From positions 1,426,001-1,490,000 of the forward strand of contig NZ_JQMV01000003.1 of assembly GCF_000744885.1 (NCBI RefSeq): 64,000 nt of DNA, written 5' to 3'. Origin of the DNA: Thermus amyloliquefaciens. GTDB taxonomy: Bacteria > Deinococcota > Deinococci > Deinococcales > Thermaceae. Each line of letters starts with the position of its first letter. Within the stretch, counting starts at the first letter, position 1. Position numbers and translations under genes: made by a program. Below the pieces are notes generated by a model that did not search any database, was not told where the DNA came from, and saw only the letters and a program-made list of their open reading frames with translations. This document shows positions 1 through 9,332 of this stretch, in pieces.

Positions 1-21
1 GAGCTGGAGGTGGTGCCGTGA
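1..21 (+). CDS. 3' end of an upstream gene (partial)
   Basis: Reading in frame from base 1 gives ELEVVP and then TGA at 19-21. This stop overlaps the GTG start at 18 as GTGA, a typical translationally coupled junction, so the next gene is probably an internal member of an operon. Only six codons are visible, so no function can be given. Confidence 0.4.
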   Translation, partial: ELEVVP

Positions 22-953
22 AGGTCTTCGTCACCCGCACCCTGCCGGGCAAAGCCTTGGAAAGGCTCAAGGAGCGGGGCCTCGAGGTGGAGGTCCACGA
101 GGGGCTCTTCCTCCCCCGGGAGGAGCTTTTGCGCAAGGTGGAGGGGGCCATAGGCCTCATCCCCACGGTGGAGGACCGCATTGACGCCGAGGTGATGGAC
201 CGGGCCTCCGGCCTCCGGGTCATCGCCTGCTACAGCGTGGGGGTGGACCACGTGGACCTCGAGGCGGCCAAAGCCCGGGGCATCCGCGTGACCCACACCC
301 CCGGGGTCCTCACCGAGGCCACCGCCGACCTCACCCTGGCCCTCCTCCTGGCGGTGGCCCGGCGGGTGGTGGAGGGGGTGGACCACGCCCGGGAAGGGCG
401 CTGGCAGGCCTGGCACCCGGAGCTCCTCCTGGGCCTGGACCTCGAGGGGCTCACCCTGGGCCTCGTGGGCATGGGCCGGATCGGGCAGGCGGTGGCCAAA
501 AGGGCCGAGGCCTTCGGGATGCGGGTGGTCTACCACAGCCGCACCCCCAAGCCCCTCCCCTACCCCCACCTCTCCCTGGAAGAGCTTTTAGGCACCGCGG
601 ACATCGTCAGCCTCCACGCCCCCCTGACCCCGGAAACGCACCGCCTCATGAACCGGGAAAGGCTTTTCGCCATGAAGCCGGGAAGCATCCTGATCAACAC
701 CGCCCGGGGCGGCCTGGTGGACACCGAGGCCCTGGTGGAGGCCCTCAGGGGACACCTTTTCGGGGCGGGCTTGGACGTCACCGACCCCGAACCCCTACCC
801 CCGGGGCATCCCCTCTACGCCCTCCCCAACGCCGTCATCACCCCCCACATGGGCTCGGCGGGAAGAAGGACCCGGGAACGCATGGCGGAGATGGCGGTGG
901 AAAACCTGCTGGCCGTCCTGGAGGGGCGCGAGCCCCCAAACCCGGTAGTATAG
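18..953 (+). CDS. D-isomer-specific 2-hydroxyacid dehydrogenase (glyoxylate/hydroxypyruvate reductase type)
   Basis: A 311-residue cytosolic NAD(P)H-dependent reductase of the D-2-hydroxyacid dehydrogenase family. The N-terminal half is a catalytic domain. The Rossmann fold follows with the nucleotide motif GMGRIGQAVAKR near residues 150-161. The conserved DVTDPEPLP and ITPHMGS segments, including the catalytic His, lie near the C-terminus. Length and motifs fit GyaR/GhrB-like glyoxylate reductases, but substrate cannot be fixed from sequence; phosphoglycerate dehydrogenases of this fold usually carry extra C-terminal domains that are absent here. The start is GTG at 18 with GGAGGTG eight bases upstream. 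Confidence 0.9.
   Translation: MKVFVTRTLPGKALERLKERGLEVEVHEGLFLPREELLRKVEGAIGLIPTVEDRIDAEVMDRASGLRVIACYSVGVDHVDLEAAKARGIRVTHTPGVLTEATADLTLALLLAVARRVVEGVDHAREGRWQAWHPELLLGLDLEGLTLGLVGMGRIGQAVAKRAEAFGMRVVYHSRTPKPLPYPHLSLEELLGTADIVSLHAPLTPETHRLMNRERLFAMKPGSILINTARGGLVDTEALVEALRGHLFGAGLDVTDPEPLPPGHPLYALPNAVITPHMGSAGRRTRERMAEMAVENLLAVLEGREPPNPVV
946..951 (+). promoter_or_regulatory. -10 box of a leaderless transcript (TauE gene)
   Basis: TAGTAT ends seven bases before the ATG at 959 and overlaps the stop codon of the preceding gene. No Shine-Dalgarno is present, so transcription probably starts at or next to the ATG. Confidence 0.45.
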
Positions 954-958
954 CCCCC

Positions 959-1705
959 ATGAGCTTTCTCATCGGCTTCCTCGGCGGGGCCTTTGGCGGG
1001 CTGGTGGGGCTTGGGGGAGGCACGGTGATGATCCCCCTCATGGTGGGGGTTCTCAGGCTCTCCCAGCACAAGGCCCACGGCACCAGCCTGGTGGCGGTCT
1101 TCTTCACCGGGCTTACGGGGGCGGTGACCTACGGGCTCCAGGGTTCCTTGAACCTCAAGGCGGCCTTGCTGCTGGCGGCCACCGCCATCTTCACCGCCCG
1201 CCTGGGGGCCCGCTACGCCCACGGCCTGGCGGAAAAGGACCTCAAGCGGGCCTTCGGGTGGTTTTTGCTGTTCGTTTCCCTCTTGCTCCTCTTGAAACCC
1301 CACCTGGCCCCCATGGGTTGGGTGCAGGGCGAGGTGGGGGAAGACCTCACCCTTCTCTTGGCGGGAGGCCTCACCGGCTTCCTCTCGGGCATGATGGGGG
1401 TGGGGGGAGGGACCATCATGGTCCCCGCCATGGTCCTGATCTTGGGCATGGACCAGCACACCGCCCAGGGCACGAGCCTTCTCGCCATGGTCCCGGCCAG
1501 CCTGGTGGGGGCCTACACCCACCACCGCCTGGGGAACGTGGACGCCCTCCTGGTCCCTGGCCTGGTGCCCGGGGTGCTCCTGGGCACCTTTTTGGGAGGG
1601 GAGGCCGCCCACTTCCTACCCGAGGCCACCCTGCGCCTGGTCTTCGCCGGGGTGCTTCTTTGGACCGCCTGGCGGTACCTCCGTCCCTCCGCCAAAAAAC
1701 GGTGA
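959..1705 (+). CDS. TauE/SafE-family membrane exporter
   Basis: A 248-residue polytopic inner-membrane protein of the sulfite/organosulfonate exporter (TauE/SafE, DUF81) family. The family signature, two homologous halves each starting with a glycine-rich helix, is visible: GGAFGGLVGLGGGTVMIPLM near the N-terminus and SGMMGVGGGTIMVPAMV near residue 145. Each is followed by a QHKAHGTSL / QHTAQGTSL segment. About seven to eight hydrophobic segments can be traced. Family members export sulfite, sulfoacetate or related anions; the actual substrate is unknown. The gene starts five bases after the dehydrogenase stop but seems to have its own leaderless promoter. Confidence 0.85.
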   Translation: MSFLIGFLGGAFGGLVGLGGGTVMIPLMVGVLRLSQHKAHGTSLVAVFFTGLTGAVTYGLQGSLNLKAALLLAATAIFTARLGARYAHGLAEKDLKRAFGWFLLFVSLLLLLKPHLAPMGWVQGEVGEDLTLLLAGGLTGFLSGMMGVGGGTIMVPAMVLILGMDQHTAQGTSLLAMVPASLVGAYTHHRLGNVDALLVPGLVPGVLLGTFLGGEAAHFLPEATLRLVFAGVLLWTAWRYLRPSAKKR

Positions 1706-1737
1706 CCTTCCCTGGCGTACCGTAAAGGTGAAAGGGG

Positions 1738-1884
1738 GTGACGCTGGCAGGACTGGGCCAACGTGGTCCTGGGCGTCTGGCTCATCCTCTCCCCCTGGAT
1801 GCCATGTGGAACGCCCTCATCGCGGGCGTCCTGGTGGGGGTTTTGGCCCTGAGCGTCACCCGGGAAAAACCCCGAGCTAGGGAT
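1738..1884 (+). pseudogene. Remnant of an SPW-repeat membrane protein gene
   Basis: Two pieces of one SPW-repeat unit are readable in different frames. Bases 1742-1797 encode RWQDWANVVLGVWLILSPWM, the hallmark first helix with the SPW motif. Bases 1804-1860 encode WNALIAGVLVGVLALSV, the usual second helix. The linker expected between them is missing, and the frame also breaks just after the GTG at 1738. I infer a small two-helix membrane protein gene inactivated by at least two small deletions. What the intact family does is not known. Confidence 0.6.
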
Positions 1885-1896
1885 CTCCGCCATCCC

Positions 1897-1920
1897 CCGC
1901 CTAGGCCTTGGCCTAGGCGG
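1897..1920 (+). terminator. Palindromic hairpin upstream of the pyr promoter
   Basis: A perfect inverted repeat of 11 bp (CCGCCTAGGCC paired with GGCCTAGGCGG) around TT. There is no T tract, so it is not a classical intrinsic terminator. It could still end upstream transcription or insulate the pyr promoter. Confidence 0.4.
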
Positions 1921-1929
1921 ATGGGCCCC

Positions 1930-1958
1930 TTGCGCCTTCCCGGAAGAGGCGGTAAGGT
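1930..1958 (+). promoter_or_regulatory. pyr operon promoter
   Basis: TTGCGC (1930-1935) and TAAGGT (1953-1958) are separated by 17 bases, which predicts a start near 1965. That is about 115 bases before the pyrR start, the distance reported for the pyr transcript of Thermus strain ZO5. Confidence 0.65.
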
Positions 1959-1974
1959 GAGGTCGGCCTTTAAA

Positions 1975-1992
1975 CCGGTCCCGCGAGGCCGG
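1975..1992 (+). promoter_or_regulatory. PyrR-binding hairpin in the pyr leader RNA
   Basis: The loop sequence GGTCCCGCGAGGCC (1977-1990) matches the PyrR anti-antiterminator consensus ARUCCNGNGAGGYU at nearly every position. It is closed by a CCGG/CCGG stem. It begins about ten bases after the predicted transcription start. In other bacteria PyrR with UMP or UTP binds this element; here binding would mask the nearby leader-peptide start at 2005. Confidence 0.75.
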
Positions 1993-2004
1993 AAAGGGGG
2001 AGCC

Positions 2005-3524
<1,520 letters not shown>

Positions 3525-3528
<4 letters not shown>

Positions 3529-4808
3529 CCATCCTGATCCGCAACGTGACGCTGGTGGACGCTCTTGGGGAGCGGGGTCCCGCCGATGTCCTCCTGGGGG
3601 AGGGGCGCATCCTCTCCCTGGAGGGTGGGGACGCCGAGAGGGTCATTGAGGGGAAGGGGCGCCTCCTGGCCCCAGGCTTTTTGGACCTCCACGCCCACCT
3701 GCGGGAACCCGGGCAGGAGGTAAAGGAAAACCTCGCCACAGGCCTCCTGGCGGCGGTGCGGGGCGGGTACACGGACCTGGTGTCCATGCCCAACACCACC
3801 CCCCCCGTGGACACCCCGGAGGCGGTCAGGGCCCTAAGGAAGAAGGCCCAGGCCCTGGGCCTGGCCCGGCTCCACCCCGCCGCCGCCCTGACCCAGGGGC
3901 AGGAGGGAAGGCTCCTCACCGAGGCGGGCCTTCTCCGGGAGGCGGGGGCCGCCCTCCTCACCGACGACGGGCGCACCAACGAGGACGCCGGGGTGCTGGC
4001 GGCGGGGCTCCTGGGGGCGGCGGCTTTTGGCCTGCCGGTGGCGGTGCACGCGGAAGACGCCTCCTTGCGCCGGGGCGGGGTGATGAACGATGGCCCCTTG
4101 GCCGACCTTCTCGGCCTTCCCGGAAACCCCCCCGAGGCGGAGGCGGCCCGCATCGCCCGGGACCTGGAGGTCCTGCGCTACGCCCTGCGCCGGGGGCAAA
4201 AAAAGCCCCGGCTCCACATCCAGCACCTTTCCACCAAGCGGGGCCTGGAGCTCCTAAGGGAGGCCAAGGGGGCCGGGCTTCCCGTGACCGCCGAGGCCAC
4301 CCCCCACCACCTCACCCTCACCGAGGAGGCCCTGAAGGGCTTTGACCCCATCTTCAAGGTGGCCCCACCCCTCCGCACCAGAGAGGACGTGGAGGCCCTG
4401 CTGGAGGGCCTCCTGGAGGGCACCCTGGACGCCATCGCCACCGATCACGCCCCCCACACCCAGGCGGAGAAGGAGATGGACCTCTTAAGGGCCCCCTTTG
4501 GCATCCCGAGCCTCGAGGTGGCCTTCCCCCTCCTCTACACCGAGCTTCACCGGAAGCGGGGCTTCCCCCTAAAGCGCCTGGTGGAGCTCTTCACCGATGG
4601 GCCCCGCAGGGTCCTGGGCCTAAGGCCCATCCACCTGGAGGAAGGGGCCGAGGCCAGCCTGGTCCTCCTGGACCCCAAGGAGCGGCCCGTGGACCCCAAG
4701 GCCTTCGCCTCCAAGGCCCGGTTCTCCCCATGGGCGGGCTGGGTCTTGGCGGGGTGGCCGGTTCTCACCCTGGTGGAAGGGCGGGTGGTGTACCAGGCGT
4801 TAGAATAA
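3525..4808 (+). CDS. pyrC: Dihydroorotase (type I)
   Basis: A 427-residue zinc amidohydrolase that cyclises carbamoyl aspartate to dihydroorotate. Visible are the metal motif [20 protein letters not shown] near residues 56-75, further metal-ligand histidine segments ([15 protein letters not shown]), and the ATDHAPHT segment with the catalytic Asp near residue 305. Start ATG 3525 overlaps the pyrB stop (ATGA). In Thermus ZO5 dihydroorotase stabilises aspartate carbamoyltransferase in a complex, and the tight coupling here fits that. The end of the gene contains the promoter of the next one. Confidence 0.95.
4801..4806 (+). promoter_or_regulatory. -10 box of a leaderless transcript (Uma2 gene)
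   Basis: TAGAAT ends six bases before the GTG at 4813 and overlaps the pyrC stop region. No ribosome-binding site is present. Confidence 0.55.
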
Positions 4809-4812
4809 GAGC

Positions 4813-5292
4813 GTGCTGAAAAAGCTCCTGGAAGCCGATCAGCTGGGCCTGCGTCTGGAGTGGGTGGGGGGGCTTCCCCTTTGGGAAGCCCAGCCCACCT
4901 ACCGGCACCAGAAGGCCGTGGACCGCATTCGCCAAAGCATCCGCCCCAAAGAGGGTTCCTCATGCCCATGCATCCACGTGGCCGACGTGTACGTTCGCTT
5001 TCCCGACGGCTCCTACAAGCGGCCCGACATCGCCCTCTTTTGCCGAGAACCGGAGGAACTGGACGAGGCCATCACCCTCCTGCCCGAGGCGGTGGTGGAG
5101 GTGGTGAGCCGGGGATACGAGGCCAAGGACCTGGAGATCGCCCCCCGGTTCTACCTGTCCCAGGGGGTCAAGGACGTGGTCATCTTCGACCCCCATACCC
5201 TCTTGGTCCTTCACCTCCGGCAGAAGGGCGCATGGCGCCACGTGTCCCCCGTGGAACTTGAGCTGCTTTGCGGCTGCACCCTCACCGTCTAG
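4813..5292 (+). CDS. Uma2-family (DUF820) PD-(D/E)XK nuclease-like protein
   Basis: A 159-residue protein of the Uma2/DUF820 family, which has a restriction-endonuclease-like fold. The family core is visible: YVRFPDGSYKRPDIALF with the acidic PDI, then EAVVEVVSRGYEAKDLEIAPRFYLSQGVKDVVIFDP containing the E and D/E-x-K-like positions. Such genes are abundant in cyanobacteria and Thermus; their target and role are unknown. It starts at GTG four bases after pyrC but has its own leaderless -10. The 3' end overlaps the 3' end of pyrD on the other strand by 11 bases. Confidence 0.75.
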   Translation: MLKKLLEADQLGLRLEWVGGLPLWEAQPTYRHQKAVDRIRQSIRPKEGSSCPCIHVADVYVRFPDGSYKRPDIALFCREPEELDEAITLLPEAVVEVVSRGYEAKDLEIAPRFYLSQGVKDVVIFDPHTLLVLHLRQKGAWRHVSPVELELLCGCTLTV

Positions 5293-6334
5293 GGGGCGCC
5301 ATTTCTCCCAGGCTCCTTATCCCTTCCGCTTCCATAAGCCTCAGAAGGCCCTTCAGCACCCGCCGGGGGAAAAGGGGACCCCCATAGACGAAGCCGGTGT
5401 AGACCTGCACCAGCCGGGCCCCTAGCCTAAGCCGCTCCCAAACATCCTCCGGGCCCTCCACCCCGCCCACGCTCACCAGGGTAAGGCCCGGCACCGCGGC
5501 GAGGTGGCGTAAAACCTCCAGGGCCCTCCCCTTCAAGGGCCTACCCGAAAGCCCCCCGGCCTCCCCCGCCAGGGGGCTTTTGAGCCCTTCCCGGCCCAGG
5601 GTGGTGTTCACCGCCACCAGGCCCTCGAGGCCATGCTTCTGGACCAGGGCCACCACCTGGTCCAAGGCCGCAAGGGTGAGGTCTGGGGCCACCTTGAGGA
5701 GGAGGGGTTTCCGGGTGGCGGGCCGCAGACGGGCAAGGAGTTCGTCCAGGAAGGGGCCTTCCTGCAGGGTGCGTAGCCCCGGGGTGTTGGGGGAGCTCAC
5801 GTTGAGGACGAAATAGTCCCCGTAAGACTCCAGGGCCTGGAGGGCCCTTAGGTAGTCCTCCGCCGCCCGTTCCAAGGGGGTATCCCGGTTTTTTCCCAGG
5901 TTCACCCCCACGGGGAAAAAAAGCCCCCTTTCCCGAAACCTCTTCAACCTCCTTGCCGCCTCCTCCGCCCCCTGGTTGTTGAAGCCCATCCGGTTAATGA
6001 GGGCATGGTCCTCCACAAGCCGGAAAAGGCGGGGCCTGGGGTTCCCTTCCTGGGGCCTAGGGGTAAGGGTCCCCACCTCGGCGAAGCCAAAGCCCAAGGC
6101 CCACCAGGCCGCAAGGGCCCTTGCGTCCTTGTCCATCCCCGCCGCCAGGCCCAAGGGGTTGGGAAAGCGGAGGCCAAGGGCCTCCACCTCAAGCCTTGGA
6201 TCCTCCACCCTGAGGAGCCTGGCGGGCACCTCCAGCAGGGGTCCCCTTTCCGACCACAGGGCCAGGGCCTTCAAGGCGAGCTCGTGGGCGGTTTCCGGGT
6301 CCAAGGCGAAGAGCAGGCGGTGCATCCCCCTCAT
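5282..6334 (-). CDS. pyrD: Dihydroorotate dehydrogenase (quinone), class 2
   Basis: A 350-residue FMN enzyme that oxidises dihydroorotate to orotate and passes electrons to quinone at the inner membrane. The class 2 features are an N-terminal helical extension (MHRLLFALDPETAHELALKA) before the barrel, and a Ser base within NVSSPNTPGL near residue 190. NRMGFNNQG, KVAPDLT and VNTTLGREGL also match. Starts at 6334 (MRGMHR) and 6325 (MHR) are both possible; GGAGG lies ten bases before the first. It supplies the step after pyrC although it is separate and on the opposite strand. Confidence 0.95.
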   Translation of the reverse strand: MRGMHRLLFALDPETAHELALKALALWSERGPLLEVPARLLRVEDPRLEVEALGLRFPNPLGLAAGMDKDARALAAWWALGFGFAEVGTLTPRPQEGNPRPRLFRLVEDHALINRMGFNNQGAEEAARRLKRFRERGLFFPVGVNLGKNRDTPLERAAEDYLRALQALESYGDYFVLNVSSPNTPGLRTLQEGPFLDELLARLRPATRKPLLLKVAPDLTLAALDQVVALVQKHGLEGLVAVNTTLGREGLKSPLAGEAGGLSGRPLKGRALEVLRHLAAVPGLTLVSVGGVEGPEDVWERLRLGARLVQVYTGFVYGGPLFPRRVLKGLLRLMEAEGIRSLGEMAPPRR

Positions 6335-6351
6335 CCTAAGGGCTCCTCCGG

Positions 6352-6357
6352 TAAAAT
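6352..6357 (+). promoter_or_regulatory. -10 box of a leaderless transcript (lipoprotein gene)
   Basis: TAAAAT ends six bases before the ATG at 6364. It lies in the 29-bp gap to the divergent pyrD start. Confidence 0.6.
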
Positions 6358-6363
6358 GCGCCC

Positions 6364-6882
6364 ATGAAGCGCTTGCTAGCCTCCCTTGGTCTATCCTTTC
6401 TCCTTGCGGCCTGCTCGGTGAGCGTGACCGTGCCCCTTCCGGAACAAAGGGTGACCCTGGCCGCGGTGGGGGATACCTTGGGGCGAGTGGTCTACCCCGC
6501 AAAGCCCATGGAGTTCCCCGGCGTCCCTGTGAAGGGCGTGGAGGTTTCCGGGGTCCTCGAGGCCAACCAGCCCCTAACCCTCACCCTGAACCTCTACGCC
6601 CGTCTGACAAATCCCGCCAGCGACCCAAACTGCATCGCCCTTTCGGACTTCACCACCGTCTACGCCTACGCCTGCCCCGTGGGCCCTGACGACGAAAAGG
6701 TGGGAAGCGCCTCCTTCACCCTTAGCCAAAGCAGCCCCCTCGCCCTAAACGGCCAGAACCTCACCCAAGGGGTGCAAGCGGGCAAACTCTGGCTGGGCGT
6801 GGAGGTAAACCAAGGCCTGCCCGCCGGGCCCGTGGACTTCACCTTCAAGAACCTGAAGGCCACCGTGACCGTGGGCCTCTAA
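6364..6882 (+). CDS. Hypothetical lipoprotein
   Basis: A 172-residue exported protein of unknown function. A short signal peptide, MKRLLASLGLSFLLAAC, ends in a lipobox (LAAC), so Cys17 is probably lipidated. The rest is beta-rich, with alternating hydrophobic stretches such as PLTLTLNLYARLTNP and a second pair of cysteines (NCIAL, AYACPV) that could form a disulfide. No known domain is recognised. It is transcribed divergently from pyrD. Confidence 0.8.
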   Translation: MKRLLASLGLSFLLAACSVSVTVPLPEQRVTLAAVGDTLGRVVYPAKPMEFPGVPVKGVEVSGVLEANQPLTLTLNLYARLTNPASDPNCIALSDFTTVYAYACPVGPDDEKVGSASFTLSQSSPLALNGQNLTQGVQAGKLWLGVEVNQGLPAGPVDFTFKNLKATVTVGL

Positions 6883-6944
6883 CCGCCCTCCTTTGTGCCC
6901 CCGGGTGCCTTCGGCCCTGGGGGAGGCGTTATCATGGAGGGTAG

Positions 6945-9332
6945 ATGAAGGACGTCTTGCGCCTGGAACTTCCCGTGCTTCCCCTCAGGAACACCGTGAT
7001 CCTCCCCCACACCACCACCGGGGTGGACGTGGGCCGGCCCAAGAGCAAACGGGCGGTGGAGGAGGCCTTGAACGCCGACCGCTACCTCTTCCTGGTAACC
7101 CAGAAGGACCCCGAGGTGGACGACCCCACCCCGGAGGACCTCTACCCCGTGGGCACCCTGGCGGTGGTCAAGCAGGCCATGCGCCTACCCGACGGAACCC
7201 TCCAGGTGATGGTGGAGGCCAGGAACCGGGCCCGCTTGGTGGCCTACGTGGCCGCCCCCTACCTGAGGGGCGTGGGGGAGGTGCTTCCCGAGCCCCCCCT
7301 TCAGGACCCCCACCTGGCCCGGGTTTTGGTGAACGAGGTGCAGGAGGCCTTTGAACGCTACCTGCAAAACCACAAGACCCTCCGCCTGGACCGCTACCAG
7401 CAGGAAGCGGTCAAGAGCACCTTGGACCCCGCCATCCTGGCGGACCTGGTAACCCATCACGCCACCTGGAGCCTGGAGGAAAAGCAGCAAATCCTGGAAA
7501 CCCCGGAGGTGGAGGAAAGGCTTAAGAAGGTGCTGGCCCTGCTCCTAAGGGACCTTGAGCGCTTTGAACTGGACAAGAAGATCGCCGCCCGGGTCAAGGA
7601 GCAGATGGACCAAAACCAACGGGAATACTACCTCCGGGAGCAGATGAAGGCCATCCAGAAGGAGCTTGGTGGCGGGGAGGACTTCCTAAGCGAAATCGAG
7701 GAGCTCCGGGAGCGCATAGAAAAGAAGGGCATGCCCGAGGGGGTGAAGGAAAAGGCCCTAAAGGAGCTGAAGCGCCTGGAGCGCATGCAGCCCGGCTCCC
7801 CCGAGGCCACGGTGAGCCGCACCTACCTGGACTGGCTTCTGGAGGTTCCCTGGACCGAAGCCGACCCCGAGGTCCTGGACATCGCCGTCACCAAGCGGGT
7901 CCTGGACGAGGACCACTATGGCCTTAAGGACGTGAAGGAGCGCATCCTGGAGTACCTGGCGGTGCGCCAGCTCACCCAGGGCAAGGAGGTCCGGGGCCAC
8001 GCCCCCATCCTCTGCTTCGTGGGCCCCCCAGGGGTGGGCAAGACCTCCTTGGGCAAGAGCATCGCCCGCAGCATGAACCGCAAGTTCCACCGCATCTCCT
8101 TGGGCGGGGTGCGGGACGAGGCGGAGATCAGGGGCCACCGGCGCACCTACATCGGGGCGCTGCCGGGGAAGATCATCCAGGGGATGAAGCAGGTGGGGGT
8201 GGTGAACCCCGTCTTCCTGCTGGACGAGATCGATAAGCTCTCCTCCGACTGGCGGGGGGATCCGGCCTCGGCCCTTCTGGAGGTCCTGGACCCCGAGCAG
8301 AACCACACCTTTACCGACCACTACCTGGACGTGCCCTACGATCTTTCCCGGGTCTTTTTCATCACCACCGCCAACACCCTAAGCACCATCCCCAGGCCTC
8401 TCCTGGACCGGATGGAGGTCATTGAGATCCCCGGCTACACCCTGCCGGAGAAGCGCTCTATAGCCCGCCACTTCCGCTGGCCCTTCCAGGTGAAGGAGGC
8501 GGGCCTCGAGGGCCGGCTGGAGATCACCGACCGGGCCATAGAGCGCATCATCCAGGAGTACACCCGGGAGGCGGGGGTGAGGAACCTGGACCGGGAGCTC
8601 TCCAAGGTGGCCCGCAAGGCGGCCAAGGACTACTTGGAAAGCCCCTGGGAGGGGGTGCGGGTGGTGGATGCCCAGGACCTCGAGGCCTACCTGGGCGTGC
8701 CCAAGTACCGCCCCGACCGGGCGGAGAAGGCCCCCCAGCTGGGCGCGGCCCAGGGGCTGGCCTGGACGCCCTACGGGGGGGCTTTGCTGACCATAGAGGC
8801 GGTGGCGGTGCCGGGCACGGGCAAGGTGAACCTCACGGGGAACCTGGGGGAGGTGATGAAGGAGTCGGCCCACGCCGCCCTCACCTACCTGCGGGCCCAC
8901 CGGGAGGAGTGGGGCCTGCCCGAGGGCTTCCACAAGGACTTTGACCTGCACATCCACGTGCCGGAAGGGGCCACCCCCAAGGACGGCCCCTCCGCCGGCA
9001 TCACCATGGCCACCGCCCTGGCCAGCGCCCTCACGGGCCGCCCGGTGCGCATGGACATCGCCATGACCGGGGAGATCACCCTTAGGGGCAAGGTCCTGGC
9101 CATCGGCGGGGTCAAGGAGAAGCTCCTCGCCGCCCACCAGGCGGGCATCTTCCGGGTGATCCTGCCCAAGGAGAACGAGCCGGAGCTCAAGGAGGTGCCG
9201 GAGGAGATCCTCAAGGACCTGGAGATCACCTTCGTGGAGGAGGTGGGGGAGGTGTTGCGCCTTCTCCTCCTGCCTCCCGCCCCGCCCCCGGTGCCCCCCG
9301 CCGACCGGCCCCAGCCGAGCGCCGGCGCCTAA
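6945..9332 (+). CDS. lon: ATP-dependent Lon protease
   Basis: A 795-residue LonA-type AAA+ serine protease for degrading misfolded and regulatory proteins in the cytosol. It has an N-terminal substrate domain beginning LPVLPLRNTVILPHTT. A coiled-coil region covers roughly residues 190-285. Walker A GPPGVGKTS lies near 360 and Walker B VFLLDEIDK near 423. The C-terminal Ser-Lys protease domain has PKDGPSAG (Ser near 684) and LRGKVLAIGGVKEK (Lys near 722). ATG 6945 has GGAGG upstream, and a TATCAT -10-like box lies at 6930-6935. Its stop overlaps the stop of the convergent regulator. Confidence 0.97.
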   Translation: MKDVLRLELPVLPLRNTVILPHTTTGVDVGRPKSKRAVEEALNADRYLFLVTQKDPEVDDPTPEDLYPVGTLAVVKQAMRLPDGTLQVMVEARNRARLVAYVAAPYLRGVGEVLPEPPLQDPHLARVLVNEVQEAFERYLQNHKTLRLDRYQQEAVKSTLDPAILADLVTHHATWSLEEKQQILETPEVEERLKKVLALLLRDLERFELDKKIAARVKEQMDQNQREYYLREQMKAIQKELGGGEDFLSEIEELRERIEKKGMPEGVKEKALKELKRLERMQPGSPEATVSRTYLDWLLEVPWTEADPEVLDIAVTKRVLDEDHYGLKDVKERILEYLAVRQLTQGKEVRGHAPILCFVGPPGVGKTSLGKSIARSMNRKFHRISLGGVRDEAEIRGHRRTYIGALPGKIIQGMKQVGVVNPVFLLDEIDKLSSDWRGDPASALLEVLDPEQNHTFTDHYLDVPYDLSRVFFITTANTLSTIPRPLLDRMEVIEIPGYTLPEKRSIARHFRWPFQVKEAGLEGRLEITDRAIERIIQEYTREAGVRNLDRELSKVARKAAKDYLESPWEGVRVVDAQDLEAYLGVPKYRPDRAEKAPQLGAAQGLAWTPYGGALLTIEAVAVPGTGKVNLTGNLGEVMKESAHAALTYLRAHREEWGLPEGFHKDFDLHIHVPEGATPKDGPSAGITMATALASALTGRPVRMDIAMTGEITLRGKVLAIGGVKEKLLAAHQAGIFRVILPKENEPELKEVPEEILKDLEITFVEEVGEVLRLLLLPPAPPPVPPADRPQPSAGA

